The notes below the pieces were generated by a model. The model was not told the origin of the DNA and ran no database searches. It worked only from the letters and a program-made list of their open reading frames with translations. The position numbers were made by a program, and so were the translations under genes. From Cunninghamella blakesleeana (taxonomy: Eukaryota > Mucoromycota > Mucoromycetes > Mucorales > Cunninghamellaceae), in NCBI GenBank assembly GCA_017871115.1, contig JAFCIZ010000001.1, forward strand, positions 2,771,501 to 2,835,500: a stretch of 64,000 nt of DNA, written 5' to 3'. Shown in pieces: positions 44,964-58,200 of the stretch (positions within the stretch are counted from its first letter, which is position 1; every line of letters begins with the position of its first letter).

Positions 44964-46033
44964 GATTGATTTTGTTGATTATATTGTTGTTGATTGTTTA
45001 ATTGTTGAGTATTTTGCTGCTGTGAATATTGTTGTTGATGTTGTTGTTGGTTAGATAAATAATTATGATTATTATTGTCATAATTATTATCTTGATTATA
45101 TTGTTGATTGTTGTAACGTCTTGATCCATAGTTATTTTTATATGGTCCATAATTATGAGGTCCATGGTAATTATTATAGTTATTACTTCTATTAGATTTC
45201 GATAGTTCATTTCGTACTATTTTAACAATATCATCACTGGTAAGGTTATCATTTTTAAGAGGTTTCTTTGTCGATTGATTCAATTGTTCCATTCTATCAT
45301 TCATTTTCTTTTCCATGGTTTCCATATTAGTAACTAAACGTTCTAATAATGTTACAACTGGATCAGAATGAATAGACGATTTAGAATCCATGACACGTTG
45401 ACTAGAATCCATCATTGTAAAAGAATCTACATTTCCAAGTGGATAATTGTTCAATTGTACATCAGTACTAGAATAATTATGAGTAATACCATAAGTTTTA
45501 TTAGCATTCCACCATGATTCTGCATACTTCAACCATTGTTGTTCGGTAATGGATCCATGTTCAATACAATGTTTACTGATGGCAGGTAATAATCCATAAC
45601 GAAAACGCATCAATACAATGTCTTTGTCATCTTTTTTTGCTAATCGCGCAACTTCTTGTAACCTTGAATAAAAATCACGTGGATGTTCATCAGTACCTTG
45701 ACGCATATCATTAAGAATTAACTTATAAGATTCAAGTAGTTCTGGAGTTACAAACTTTTCTTCTAAAGCATCCATCGCTACATCAAAAGTTAAATTATCT
45801 TGAAGTTGATCTTTGAGCGAATCTAAATAAGTTTTAGCCGATTTTCTAACTTGTATTTTCAATATAGCAAGTTTTCTACTATCTGTAGTATTATTAGAGA
45901 GTTCCAAGAATGTTTCTAAAATTTGTCTGAAGTGACGGAAGTCTTCACGTTCACCACCAGAAAAAGGAATAAGTTGAGGTTTGAAGTCCATGAATGGTTG
46001 TTTTTGAGCCAACACGGTATAATCGTAAGACAT
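44954..46033 (-). CDS. gag: Gag (element 2)
   Basis: 359 aa. The capsid-like region matches that of element 1 (LIPFSGGEREDFRHFRQILETFLEL...HPRDFYSRLQEVARLAKKDDKDIVLMRFRYGLLPAISKHCI...QWLKYAESWWNANK). A predicted helical stretch follows (LLERLVTNMETMEKKMNDRMEQL). The tail is Asn/Gln/Tyr-rich with an Arg/Gly patch. No zinc knuckle is present. Confidence 0.87.
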   Translation of the reverse strand: MSYDYTVLAQKQPFMDFKPQLIPFSGGEREDFRHFRQILETFLELSNNTTDSRKLAILKIQVRKSAKTYLDSLKDQLQDNLTFDVAMDALEEKFVTPELLESYKLILNDMRQGTDEHPRDFYSRLQEVARLAKKDDKDIVLMRFRYGLLPAISKHCIEHGSITEQQWLKYAESWWNANKTYGITHNYSSTDVQLNNYPLGNVDSFTMMDSSQRVMDSKSSIHSDPVVTLLERLVTNMETMEKKMNDRMEQLNQSTKKPLKNDNLTSDDIVKIVRNELSKSNRSNNYNNYHGPHNYGPYKNNYGSRRYNNQQYNQDNNYDNNNHNYLSNQQQHQQQYSQQQNTQQLNNQQQYNQQNQSKN

Positions 46034-46159
46034 CCTATAATTAATTATTTTCAGTTTGCTTGATTGTTTTTTAGTAGTTTATATAGAATGAATATCTTTC
46101 CCAGTAGTTATTGAAAGTATAAGCTTGTAGAAAAGATCCCCGCCAGTGAGCACCAAATA

Positions 46160-46923
46160 TGTTGTGTGGGTTTTTGTTTAAGATTTATTTTTTTTGAAAT
46201 GAGGAATGAGTATTATAAGTAATATTTGATATGTATAATATAATTCCAGTGAGCACCAGTTCCTGTTTTATAAGTAGAACGACTTAATATAAAGGAATAA
46301 AAAAATAAAATAAAATAAAGTAAAAAATAAAGAAATAAAAAATATAAAAATTTTAAAAGGTGTAATATAATTGCAGGATTAAAGAGAGATTTCAGTAACC
46401 GCAATGTAAAATAAATATAATAAGAAAATTTATAAAGTAATTTAAATTTGAATTGTTGAAAAATATATTTAAGTAAATAAATATAAAATAAAAAAATAAA
46501 ATGATATAGTTTGTTATAAAAAAATAGATAAATTCAGTAATTTGAATAAGTTATAAGTAAAATAAGTTAAAATTATAAAATATGATTTATAAAGTGGACA
46601 AGTTCAATAATTATTTAATAGATAATAATTTATTATAAAAATTTGACAATTTAAGAGAAAGAAAGAGAAAAAAAATGATTCTATTTATACAAAAAAAAAA
46701 AGATAAAAATTAAAAATTTATGAGAGTGAGGAGAGATAAAATAAAGTTTGGAGTCATAACGCTGGAGTCATGACGCTGGAGTCATAGCACCGGAGTCATG
46801 ACGCTAGAGTCATAGCACCGGAGTCATGACACTGGAGTTATGGCTCTGGAGTCATGGCACCAGTAACACAAAATCAGGCCCAAATAAGGAAAAAAAAAAT
46901 ATTAAAGAGCATTATTGCTAACA
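46160..46923 (-). repeat. 5' LTR of element 2 (764 bp)
   Basis: Nearly identical to 38418-39179. I noted an extra A in two poly-A runs. It contains CCAGTGAGCACCA at 46246-46258 and the 14-bp minisatellite at 46750-46861. The primer-binding site lies just inside (about 46136-46154). Confidence 0.92.
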
Positions 46924-46945
46924 ATATTGTAAAAGTGAAAAAAGT

Positions 46946-47651
46946 TGTTGTGTAAATTTTTGGTTGTTTGAAAAATAGAATTTCCTTTTTTAGTTTTGGA
47001 AAGTAGATAGTTATATAGTTTAGTTTAGTTGTCAGTGAGCACCAGTATCTTGTTTTATAAGTAGATACAACTTAGTTTAGATTGATAGTTTAAAATAAAA
47101 ATAAAATAATAAAATAAAATAAAATAAATTATATAATTGGATAAAGATCAACAATTATATAGACAAAGTAATAAAATTAAAATAAAATAAATATAATATC
47201 GGATAAAGATCAACGATTATTATAATAAAATAATATAAAGTAATATTGGATAGTAATCAACAATATTAATATAAAATAAAAATAATCTTTAGCTAAAAAG
47301 ATGAGTTAAGAGAATTTAATATATAGAAATCTTTCTTTTATTCAAAATTAACTGATTTTTCAAAAATAAAATAAAATCTCGCTCCTTTATATATAAAAAT
47401 GATCTGAATTCAAACCCAGATTGGTAGGTAAGTTATAAAGACCATTATAACAAGGAGGAGTATAAATTGATAAAGTTATAAAAGATAAAATAAATAAATA
47501 TATATATAATTATGAAATACTATTGGATAAAATATAAGGTTAATATATATATATACATATATTTATATATGCAAAAACACTTGTTTAAAAATATATTTAA
47601 AAATTATTTTTAGGATTATTTAGGTATGGTAAGTTCAACCATACCATAACA
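46946..47651 (-). repeat. Solo LTR of the element 1 family (706 bp)
   Basis: Starts TGTTGTGTAAA and ends CCATAACA, with a 4-bp target duplication AAGT (46942-46945 and 47652-47655). It differs from the element 1 LTRs at a small number of sites (for example 46973, and around 47098-47130). It contains CAGTGAGCACCA at 47033-47044. It arose by LTR-LTR recombination after insertion into the older LTR. Confidence 0.92.
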
Positions 47652-48152
47652 AAGTATAAAAAGATAAAAGAAAATAAAATAGTTCAAAAGTATATGCAAA
47701 TGGATTTTAAAGTCAGAGGATAGATTATTATATAAAAATGGTAATAATCAAATGAAATAAAATAAATTATGTTACAATATCTAATCAAAGTTAACAATAT
47801 TTATAAAAAAATTAAATAAAAATTTGATTATAATAAACAATTATCGAGTTTTTAATAAGAATAACTTATATTAAAAGAAAAACGTTTTTTTTTTTTTTTT
47901 TTTTTTTTCAAAAATTAAATAAAATTCATTCCTTTTTATACTGAAACGACGTGAATTCAAATACAAATTGGTAAATAATTATAAAGGTTATAATATAAAA
48001 AGGAGAGAATACAAGTTTAGTAAAATATAAGACATATAATTAAATAAAATATAAAGTATAAAAAACAACATTAAATAACAATATAAGGCTAATAAATATA
48101 TTTAAAAATTAGTTTTGTGATTCAATACGGAAAGTTGAACCAGACCATAACA

Positions 48153-48590
48153 GGATTTGGTAGATTTATATTTTTGAAATGAGGTATGAATATTTGTAGT
48201 TATATTTGGAGTGAGTAATAAAGCTCCAATATGCATTAGTTATTGTTTTATAAGTAGAACGATTTAATGTAAGACAAAAGTAAAACTAAAATAAAATAAA
48301 AAATTTTAAATAAAATATGTAAAAATTCAAAAGTATAAAGCTTATATGCAAATGTATTTTAAAGTCAGATAACAGATTATATAAAAAGGGTAATAAACAA
48401 ATAAAAAAAGTTTACATATGCTATAAAAAAAAGAATATATTTATTAAATATATAAATAAGTAAAATATTGGTCCGACTAAGAGAAAATCAATTACAATGG
48501 GAAAATAAGATAGCACTGTTAGTAAGGGGAGAAAAAAGTATTTTTGATCACTCGTTAAACTAACAATAGTTAAAATTGAATATTTTTACA
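48153..48590 (-). repeat. Decayed LTR remnant
   Basis: GAAATGAGGTATGAAT and TTGTTTTATAAGTAGAACGA match the element 2 LTR. TATGCAAATG-TATTTTAAAGTCAGA matches the older LTR at 47690-47720. The primer-binding-site-like core has decayed (CCAATATGCATTAG). Boundaries are approximate. Confidence 0.6.
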
Positions 48591-48949
48591 TTAGAAAAAT
48601 AGTTAGTTATAGCTTTTTAATATTGAATTTTATTTTGTTATATTTTATATTCTAGTATGTTTATCATATTTCTTTATTTTGAGTTTGTCAAAGTAGTTCC
48701 TTAATAAAATCTCTTTATTCAATTGTTTTAATTTAATATAACCATTATCTATGGTGTTAAAAAAAATATTACTGTAGTATCTATACATCTGATTATATGG
48801 TGTCTAATATAAATACCTAATTAAATAAATATATAAAAAGCTTTTATTGAATTTAAAAAATAAAAATAAAAATAAAAAAAAAATAATAATAATTCATCTA
48901 TATATATATATAAATATTAAAAATACTAATAATAATAAAAAAATAAAAT
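48591..48949. other. Intergenic region between LTR remnant and MCCC2
   Basis: 3' flank of MCCC2. It is AT-rich, with no ORF and no further recognisable LTR sequence. Confidence 0.45.
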
Positions 48950-51819
48950 CTACATTCTGAAAACACCGAATTTAGTTTTTTCGATAGGTGCATTCATACT
49001 AGCGCTCAACGCCAAACCAAGTATATTACGAGTGTCTTTAGGATTAATAACACCATCATCCCATAATCGTGCACTAGAGAAGTAAGGATGACCTTCGTGT
49101 TCATATTTTTCACGAATAGGTGCCATGAATGCTTCTTCTTCTTCTTTTGGCCATTCGATTCCTTTCTTGGCTTTACTTTCACGAGTAATTTGAGCAAGTA
49201 CATTAGCACTTTGTTCACCACCCATTACAGAGATACGAGCATTCTATTATTATAGGTATAATTATTATTATTTTTTAAAAAAGATGGATCAATATCGCTG
49301 TATCAATATAGTCCCTTTTTATATATCATCTAATTATATAGTATACTTACAGGGTACATCCATAAGAAACGAGGTGAATAAGCGCGACCACACATACCAT
49401 AATTACCTGCACCAAAACTACCACCTGTAATGATTGTAAACTTGGGAACTTTAGCACAAGAAACGGCGGTAACCAACTTAGCGCCATTCTTTGCAATACC
49501 GCCAGCTTCAGCAGATGAACCAACCATAAAACCAGTAATATTTTGTAAAAAGACTAATGGAATGCCACGCTGGGAACATAATTCTATAAAGTGAGCGCCT
49601 TTTAATGCAGATTCTGAAAAGAGAATACCATTGTTGGCGACAATACCAACTGGATGGCCATGAATATGGGCGAAACCAGTGACTAAAGTAGTACCATAAT
49701 GTTCTTTGAATTCAGAGAATCGACTACCATCAACAATACGGGCAATGATATTTTTACTATCGAATGGTTTTCTTAAGTTATCCCCAACAATACCTCCAAT
49801 TTCATTAGCTGAGTATAAAGGTTCTTCAACATCACGCATTGCCAACTATTGAATTAAAAATATAAAATATAAAAAATCATATATCATTAATATACTCTCA
49901 TTAAAAATTGACTATCTATCTATATTTTAATAATTATATAGCATACTTGAGGTTTTTTAGTACGGTTCAAGTTAGAAACTACACGACGGGCGAGTACAAG
50001 AGCATGTTCATCATCTAAAGCATAGTGATCAGTAACACCAGAGGTACGGCCTATTTATATATATATAATAAAATAAAATAGATATATATTAATGATAATG
50101 ACGATAACAATGATATAAATTATAAGTGGTTATAAAAAAAGAAAAGGAAAATAAGCATACAATGTAAATCAGCACCACCAAGGTCTTCAGCGCTAATATT
50201 TTCACCAATAGCAGCTTTAACTAAGGGAGGGCCAGCTAAGAAAATAGTTCCTTGTTTCTTGACAATAATACTTTCATCAGACATAGCAGGAACATAAGCA
50301 CCACCAGCTGTACAAGAACCCATAACGGCAGCAATTTGGGGAATACCCTGAGCAGACATATTAGCCTATTACATAAGTAGACAATTTAAGTAATATTATA
50401 ATTAATGAAAAGTTATATATTTATTTGCTTATTTTTTTTATAAAGTATTACCTGGTTAAAGAAAATACGACCAAAGTGTTCACGATCAGGGAATACATCA
50501 GCTTGGCGGGGAAGATTGGCACCTCCAGAATCAACTAAGGTAATTATATTATAATTAATATACATTTATCACTCTTCTTTCTCTATCTTTTCCTCTTTTC
50601 CTCTTTTTTTTTTTTTTTTTTTTAGAAATGATAACAGTAATAATATTGTTATATTCATACCTAAATAAACACATGGAAGATTATTTTCTTTTGCGACTTC
50701 TTGTGCACGAAGATGCTTCTTAACTAGTATTGAATTTAAATATAAACAAAGAAAAAAAAAGTTAATAACGATATATAAATAAATAATGTTTAGCATAATA
50801 ATTTATTTGATTTTTAAATAATATTTGCTTACCAGTAATAGGGTAATAAGATCCACCTTTGACTGTTGGATCATTTGCTACAATCATACATTCAACACTA
50901 TAAATACATAAATGATAATAAATAATAAGTCAAATGTCACATGTCAAACACTTTCTATTATCATTATAATGTATTATCTCTTTCATTTTTTTATTATAAT
51001 TTACTTACCCACTAACGCGTCCTACACCAGTAATAATACCACCAGCAGCTACTTCATCATCATATAGTTCATAACCAGCCAATTGTGATAATTCAAGGAA
51101 AGGAGAGCTATAAAAAAATACATTTTTTTATTAATCTAGTCGTTTTATTTCTATAAATATTATCATAAACTACTTACTTTGGATCCAATAATCGATTAAT
51201 TCTATATGATTTATAAATAGAAATTGAAATGAAATAGTTAGTGGTTATTGCATTATTATTATTATAGTGATTTAAATTATATTATGACATATTATATACC
51301 ACCTACCTATCTCTTGGAAGCATTTTATTTCTGGATAAATGACGTTTACGTGCTGCTTCACCACCACCTAATAAAAAAAATATAAATAAAAGCATTAAAT
51401 TCAACTAAAATAAAAAATAATTTATATATATATATATATATAAACATATATACAGAGATATTGTTACTGTTACTATTATATATATTATTTTGTTACCTAA
51501 TTTGATCTTTTCTATTTTTTGTTCAAGATCTCTAACTAATTCATCCATTTTTTGTGCATTTTCCTATTAATAAAGAATAAAATATTATTGAAAGTAAATA
51601 TAACACGTTTTTTATTTCACATTTAACATATTATATCTACCTATCTACTTATTTTTATTATACCTTGAAAGAAGCACTGGCAGTTTCAACTTTGTTTGGT
51701 AAAATATTAGCTTGCTCCTCATGAAAAACATGGTAAGCGCGAACCACGGTTGCCTTTTTTAAGTTCAAAGAATGTCTTGAAATAGACTGACTAGCCTTTA
51801 ACCATCGTGAAGATAACAT
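48950..51819 (-). CDS. MCCC2: Methylcrotonoyl-CoA carboxylase beta subunit (mitochondrial)
   Basis: Carboxyltransferase subunit of the biotin enzyme of leucine breakdown. Twelve exons (transcript order): 51664-51819, 51497-51563, 51307-51367, 51178-51201, 51009-51107, 50833-50897, 50661-50723, 50452-50534, 50161-50365, 49947-50050, 49351-49845, 48950-49243. They encode 571 aa, the usual length. An Arg/Ser-rich presequence ([30 protein letters not shown]) directs it to mitochondria. Family blocks: [125 protein letters not shown] and a C-terminal [19 protein letters not shown]. These separate MCCC2 from propionyl-CoA carboxylase beta. Exon 4 is only 24 nt. Confidence 0.95.
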
Positions 51820-52468
51820 GATTTTTATTAATATATATATATATATATCAAAGAATAAGAAATATAAAAAATAAAAAAAAAAGAAAGAGAAAGAGAGAAG
51901 GAAAGAAAGGAAAAGAAAAAAAAAATGGCGGTTATAAAAATTCGTGGAAATGGGTAAAAAACCATTCCCACGGTGCCGACGACGGAATTTTAAATCGATT
52001 TTTTTAATATATACTTTGACATATCTAACTTATTCTTTTTAAATCTATATATGATCAACTCTATCTATTCTATTTAACCATAAAAAAATAAAAATTACAA
52101 ATATACGATATTATTATTAATACTAATATTATTTAATTGCCTTATTTCTATTTGCTAATACTGATGATACATAAAATAATCAAATTCTCGATGGTCAAAT
52201 GTAGTATTATAATTTAGAGTTCATCAATGATTTACTATGAGCGATGCACATATATGTACTCTAGTAATATGTTTATCTATTTTTTTTAAAAAATAATAAA
52301 GTACAAAAGCACCAATTGATAATATATATCAATGCAATTTTGTAATATTAAAAAGGTTACCAAATTTGAAAAAAAAATTCGGATTTTAAATTTCAGACGG
52401 ACACATCTGCTTTTTTTTTTCCCTCTCTTTTTCCTTCCATTCTTTTTTTTTTAAACACTACGCATAAT
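51820..52468. other. Divergent intergenic region (MCCC2 / VPS15 promoters)
   Basis: A purine-rich tract (51865-51925) precedes MCCC2. An inverted repeat of 10 bp with one mismatch (GTGGAAATGG ... CCATTCCCAC, 51944-51971, 8-nt loop) is the most GC-rich spot. No gene is seen. Confidence 0.55.
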
Positions 52469-54623
52469 ATGGGAAATAATATATCTAATGTTACAACAAT
52501 TGTTGGTGTAGATAGTTATGTTAGTGAATTAGGTGATGTTCAATATGAAAAGAGGTAAATAAGTATTTTCTTTTTACTTTTTTTTTTTAAAAAATATTAA
52601 TAATACAGTAATACATTTTATATTAATCCATCTTTTTATATATTTTTTTATTTTTTTTTAAAAAAGCTTAGGAAATGCTCGTTTTATGAAAACTATTCGA
52701 GGAAGGCATAAAGATGGTTTAGTAGTAGTCAAAATATTTATGAAGCCAAAGTTAGATATATCTTTAAGGCAACAAATTAAACAATTGCAAAGTAAAAATA
52801 AAAATAAGGATAATTCGTATTAATACAAAAAGGATAAAAGAGTAAAATGAGATTTTAACAATACCATATATATATTTTCTACTTACGTTTGTTTAAATAG
52901 ATGAATACGACGCTATACATAAAGTTCCAAATGTTTTTACTATACAAAAAATTCTTGAAACAGAACGAGCAGCATATCTTGTTAGACAGTATTTTTATAG
53001 CAGTCTATACGATCGTATTAGGTAAATATATAGTATGCACACATACTTATACTATCAAAAAAAAAAAAAAACTTTTATTAATATATATAATTATAGTATT
53101 CGACCTTTTTTAACAATGATAGAGAAAAAATGGATTGCCTATCAACTTTTAAAATGTTTATCGGATTGTCATGAACAAAAAGTATATCATGGGGATATAA
53201 AAACCGAAAATGTTCTGATAACTTCGTGGAACTGGGCTTACCTCGTCGATTTTTCATCATATAAACCAACCTTTTTACCTGAAGTAAGTTTTAAAATAAA
53301 ATATGTATTAATAAAAATTATAATATATATATTTATTACCTATATATGTAATTCATTATATATATATACATTTTAATAATAGGATGATCCTGCTGATTTT
53401 TCATTTTTCTTTGATACATCCTCTCGTCGAACTTGCTATATTGCACCTGAACGATTTTATAAAGCTGGTACAGATATAGATCAACGCATGGTAAAAATAA
53501 TTATATTTATCTATATAAAATGCTATTTTAACGTATCAGTTATATTTATTTGTTTTTCTGATATTGCTTGTTTTGATTTTATTTTTATTTTTTTTAAAAA
53601 TATTAGAAAGATTTAAGATTTGGGGATATCAATGACATGAAAAGTGAATTAACACATGAAATGGACATATTTTCTGTTGGGTATGATGAATATATATAGG
53701 TGAATATTAAAATAAATGAATTGTATCTATAACTAATACAAACTATTATTCTTTTTTTTTCTTTTTTAAAGGTGTGTTATAGCTGAATTGTTTTTAGAAG
53801 GAACTTCAATCTTTTCACTTTCTCAACTATTTAAATATAAAAATAATGAATATGATCCTACAGCAAAATTAGATAAAATGGGCGATTCTGATATCAAGGT
53901 ACACATCTATACATACATACATGCATACATATACACACATGATAGTCGATTAAGTATTTAATTATAACAAATCACTATTTTTAGGATATGGTACTTCACA
54001 TGATCCAACTTGACCCAAAAGCAAGGTTATCAGCTAAAGAATATCTTCAACAATGGTAATTAAAATTCTTATATATTTAAATACAAACACATGTATGCCA
54101 AAAGAATAGAATCATTTATTATATTTTATCTTTATTGTTATTATTTTTCCTATTACTATTATTATTATATAGGCGCGGTAAAGCGTTCCCTTCGTATTTT
54201 TACGATTTTTTACATGAATATATTGGACTTTTGACAGATAAAGATGAGCTTTTAACTTCAAAAATTCAATATATGGAAAATAACTCTATGCCTTCTATCT
54301 CATCAATGTTTCCAACAGTTAATCAACAGCCTAAAAAATATATCAATGCAGATGAAAAAATCGAATATATATATTACGATTTTAATAGAATAGCAAATTT
54401 ATTATATAATCAAGATTCAGTTTTAGATAAATACGACAGCTCTACAGTACCATCTCCAGATAGACGAAGGACACTTTCAGGTACGTTTAATATCTTAATA
54501 TGAATACATAAATATAAATATAATCGAATCCTCATACAATGTCTTGCTTATTAATATCATTCTTATTATAATGTATTAATTTATTTTGTCAGATTTACAT
54601 AATACGACCACGTCTTCTGTATG

Positions 54624-54660
<37 letters not shown>

Positions 54661-54862
54661 GGGAAATAATAAAAAGGATGCATTAGAGCCTAACAAAATT
54701 ATTTTTGTTTATTTTATATTAGAATGTATTACCACCTACTCTAAACATACCCAACTATGATAATAAAAATATTACTACTAGTCAACACACTGATAATTCA
54801 TACTCTGGAGGTAAATAAAAAAATACATAAAAAAATAAACTATTAGTATTTTAAATTAACTT

Positions 54863-54897
<35 letters not shown>

Positions 54898-55166
54898 GTA
54901 CAGGCGAAGGCTCACTGATTATTTTATCATATGTTTGCTCCCTGATAAGAAATACGTCATATGCTAGCTCCAAACTTAAGGCCTTAGATATACTTCTTGC
55001 TCTTGCTGAACACGTTCCTGATGATGTGAAGCTTGATAGACTGATACCTTTTATTATAGTATTATTAACTGATGAATCCGCCCTTGTACGTTCCAATGCA
55101 TTAAAGGTTTTGACTGAAGTTGTAAGATGGTTTCAATTTTTCTTATAAAATTAAATAAATAAATGA

Positions 55167-55208
<42 letters not shown>

Positions 55209-58200
55209 TTATATATGTATATATTAAAATAGTTATGTATTGTTGAATCTATATCTCCCATCAATGCAAGAATATTTCCAGAATATATACTACCAGCTAT
55301 TCGTGAATTTTCTACTGATCCAAATGTATTGGTTAGAACAACCTATGCCAGCTGTATTGCTTTATTAGCCGAAACAGCGTTGAGGTTTTTAGAAATGACG
55401 CAGGTAATATTTTATTTTGATATGTATTTTATATGGTTATGATATATGATTATAGTATATATAAATAACTATTATATTTTAATTAATTGTTACTACGTTT
55501 TTTTTAATGGCCAGATTTTAATGACTGAAGATGCATTTCCTTTAACCGATACTGATGCTGAAGAAGTGGATTTCGAGGTAATTTAAAATCAAAATATAAA
55601 GAAGTAAACTAAAGGGTATATATAATATAATAATTCTTTTTATTTTATTTATTTTATAAATATAGACCGCCTACGATTCATCATTACAAGATTTACAAAC
55701 TACTATTCAAGAACAAGTTACTATTTTACTTATAGATAGTGAAAGTGTTGTTAAAAGAGCATTATTAACCAATATTACCTGCCTTTGTGTATTTTTTGGG
55801 CGACAAAAAGCTAACGATGTGTTACTCAGTCATATGATTACATACCTTAATGATAAGGATTGGATGCTAAGATGGTAATATTAATAAAATCATATATTCT
55901 GATGGTATAATATTATCTATATCTATGATATTAATTTTAATTTTTATATTATTACATTTACATTTATAGCGCCTTTTTTGAAAGTGTTAAGGGTGTTGGA
56001 ACGTTTGTAGGGGCAAGAAGTTTAGAAGAGTATATATTACCTTTGATGATCCAAGCATTGACAGGTATTTTAAAAGATAAGAGGACAAGATATATATATA
56101 TATATATATATATAAAGTAACAGCGACAATAAGATTATAAAATATATTAATATATATATATATATATATATATGCTACATAGATCCTCAAGAATTTGTTG
56201 TTGAAAAAGTATTAAACTCTCTAACTAGCCTTGCTGACCTTGGATTATTTCAAAAAATGAAATTATGGGAATTAATCGGTATCATATCACCATTGCTATG
56301 TCATCCAAATATGTGGATTCGATATGGTAATGTATTTTATTATTATTGTTGCTATATACCACTATATAGAGCGACCAAACTTAACTATTAAAAAATGCTA
56401 AATTTATTTTATGAATTAGGTGCTATTGGTTTTATTACTTCTGCAAATAAACATTTATCTCAAACTGACCGTTGGTGTATTATATATCCTTTACTGATGC
56501 CATTCCTTAGATCAGAAATTGATGACACCAGTGAAAAATGTCTATTAGAAAATACTAAACCACCGGTAAAATTTATTATATGTATATCTTTTTTAAAAAA
56601 AATAATGGAAACAACAATATAAAGAGTTTGTATTAATCAAATAGACATATGCTCCCTTTTTTTTAAAATAAATAAATAGATACCTCGTCAAGTATATGAA
56701 CAAGCTATTTCGTGGGCAAGTCGTGCATCAAATCAATCTTTTTTTTGGAAGCCACAACACGACATGCAAAACCGTTCTAATTCAACAAATACGCGATCAT
56801 CACATTCTGGGCCTGGTAGATTAATACGACAAGGTATATAATACTTATTAAAAAAATACGTATAATATATTTATATATTTATAAATTTATATATAGGATC
56901 TCTATTTAATGGTTATACAGTTGATGAACAGTCAGGCATATCACAAGAGTAATGACTAATAAAATGATTAACGTATAGTAAAATATAATTATGTAACTTT
57001 TTTTAATTTTTTATAATTTTTTTTAAAATAATTCATATAAAATGTTTTATATAGGGATGAACCTTATTTGGAGCGCCTTAGAAATGTTGGAATGAAACAT
57101 GATGATCAATTAATCCTAATGCATATGCGAGATTATATATATAAAGTGTCAAAAACAAAACCTAGGTAAATAAATCAAATTATAAATAATGTATATTTAT
57201 ATGTATATTTTGGTAGGAATTTTAGCGCTGAATATTATTATTATTATTATTCTTATTTTGTTATTTTGCAGGTTAACAAGCTCTGATGAAAATGGAGTAA
57301 AGGTAAAAATTATTATTTATATAAATAATAATTACGGTAGTAGAGTTTTGTGATTAAGTATATATATATATATGATCTTATATAGAATGGTGAAATATTC
57401 CTAAAAAACCTTGGTGTTACACCTTTGACGGTATTTCTTCCTGATTTATCCCAACATTCTCATATACAAACCAATAAACACCAGCAATCAGATACTCATA
57501 TTGTAATTCTTTTTTTTTTTTTAAAAAAAAAAAAAACAGTTATAATTTAAAGTGAAAACAAGAGGAAAAAAAAATTGCATTGTTATAAGTTACTGATTTA
57601 TCATTTACTTTATAATTATTATCATTTTACATTTATTATAGAATGATAATAAATCGAAATCTTTGCAAAGGGTATTATCTTCAAAACAAAGCATGTCTAA
57701 TGCACATACACAAAACTCACTTCCAAGTACTTCTAAAGGAAACTCTGGAATATCAAACATCTCAAATATGGACCGAGCCGCTTATGGAATGGAAGATCAT
57801 ACAGTTACAGAAGATTGTGAGTATTAACAATATAATGCTTTTTTTGTTCTTTAAAAAATAGCAACAGTTTTTGAGCAAATCTATAATTAATATTTATTTA
57901 TCATGTATACGTATTTTTTATAGTTACTTTACTAAATACAAGGAAGCAATTAGGAAACTTGAATATTAATACGACTTTAGATGATAATAAAAATAATCAA
58001 AAAATGAGGTTTATAAATAGTATTGGAAACACAACAGGTATGACTCTTATCATCATAACTATCATAATTGTAACTATTTTAACCATCATATATTAACATT
58101 ATTTTTTAAATTTTTATTTAACAGTTGGATACAACCATTTACAAAATTTATTATACAAAACAGCAATAGAGGCTTTTCCACCATATATGCCTGGTAAATA

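Larger units (their letters stand above)
38418..46923 (-). mobile_element. Full-length Ty3/gypsy-like LTR retrotransposon, element 2 (8506 bp)
   Basis: Transcribed leftward, with LTRs of 762 and 764 bp and a 4-bp target duplication ATAT (38414-38417 and 46924-46927). Same plan as element 1: primer-binding site, gag 44954-46033, -1 frameshift site, protease-RT-RNase H 41871-44927, gap 41239-41870, integrase 39919-41238, small ORF 39158-39616 reaching the 3' LTR. The proteins are clearly related to element 1 but much diverged, so this is a separate family. LTRs differ by only a few bases and the ORFs are open. It sits inside an older LTR. Confidence 0.93.
38329..48152 (-). repeat. Older LTR, split by two later insertions
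   Basis: Left part 38329-38417 starts TGTGCTTTTGGTAAGAG and contains CAGTGAGCACCA at 38372-38383. A small middle part is 46924-46945. The right part is 47652-48152, ending CCAGACCATAACA. Element 2 and a solo LTR interrupt it. The ends resemble the element 1 LTR, but the sequence is diverged. The join is inferred from the 4-bp duplications of the inserted elements. No clear outer target duplication was found. Confidence 0.65.

Noticed and set aside
53078..53269. Minus-strand ORF over VPS15 exon 4
   Set aside because: Shadow of the real coding exon.
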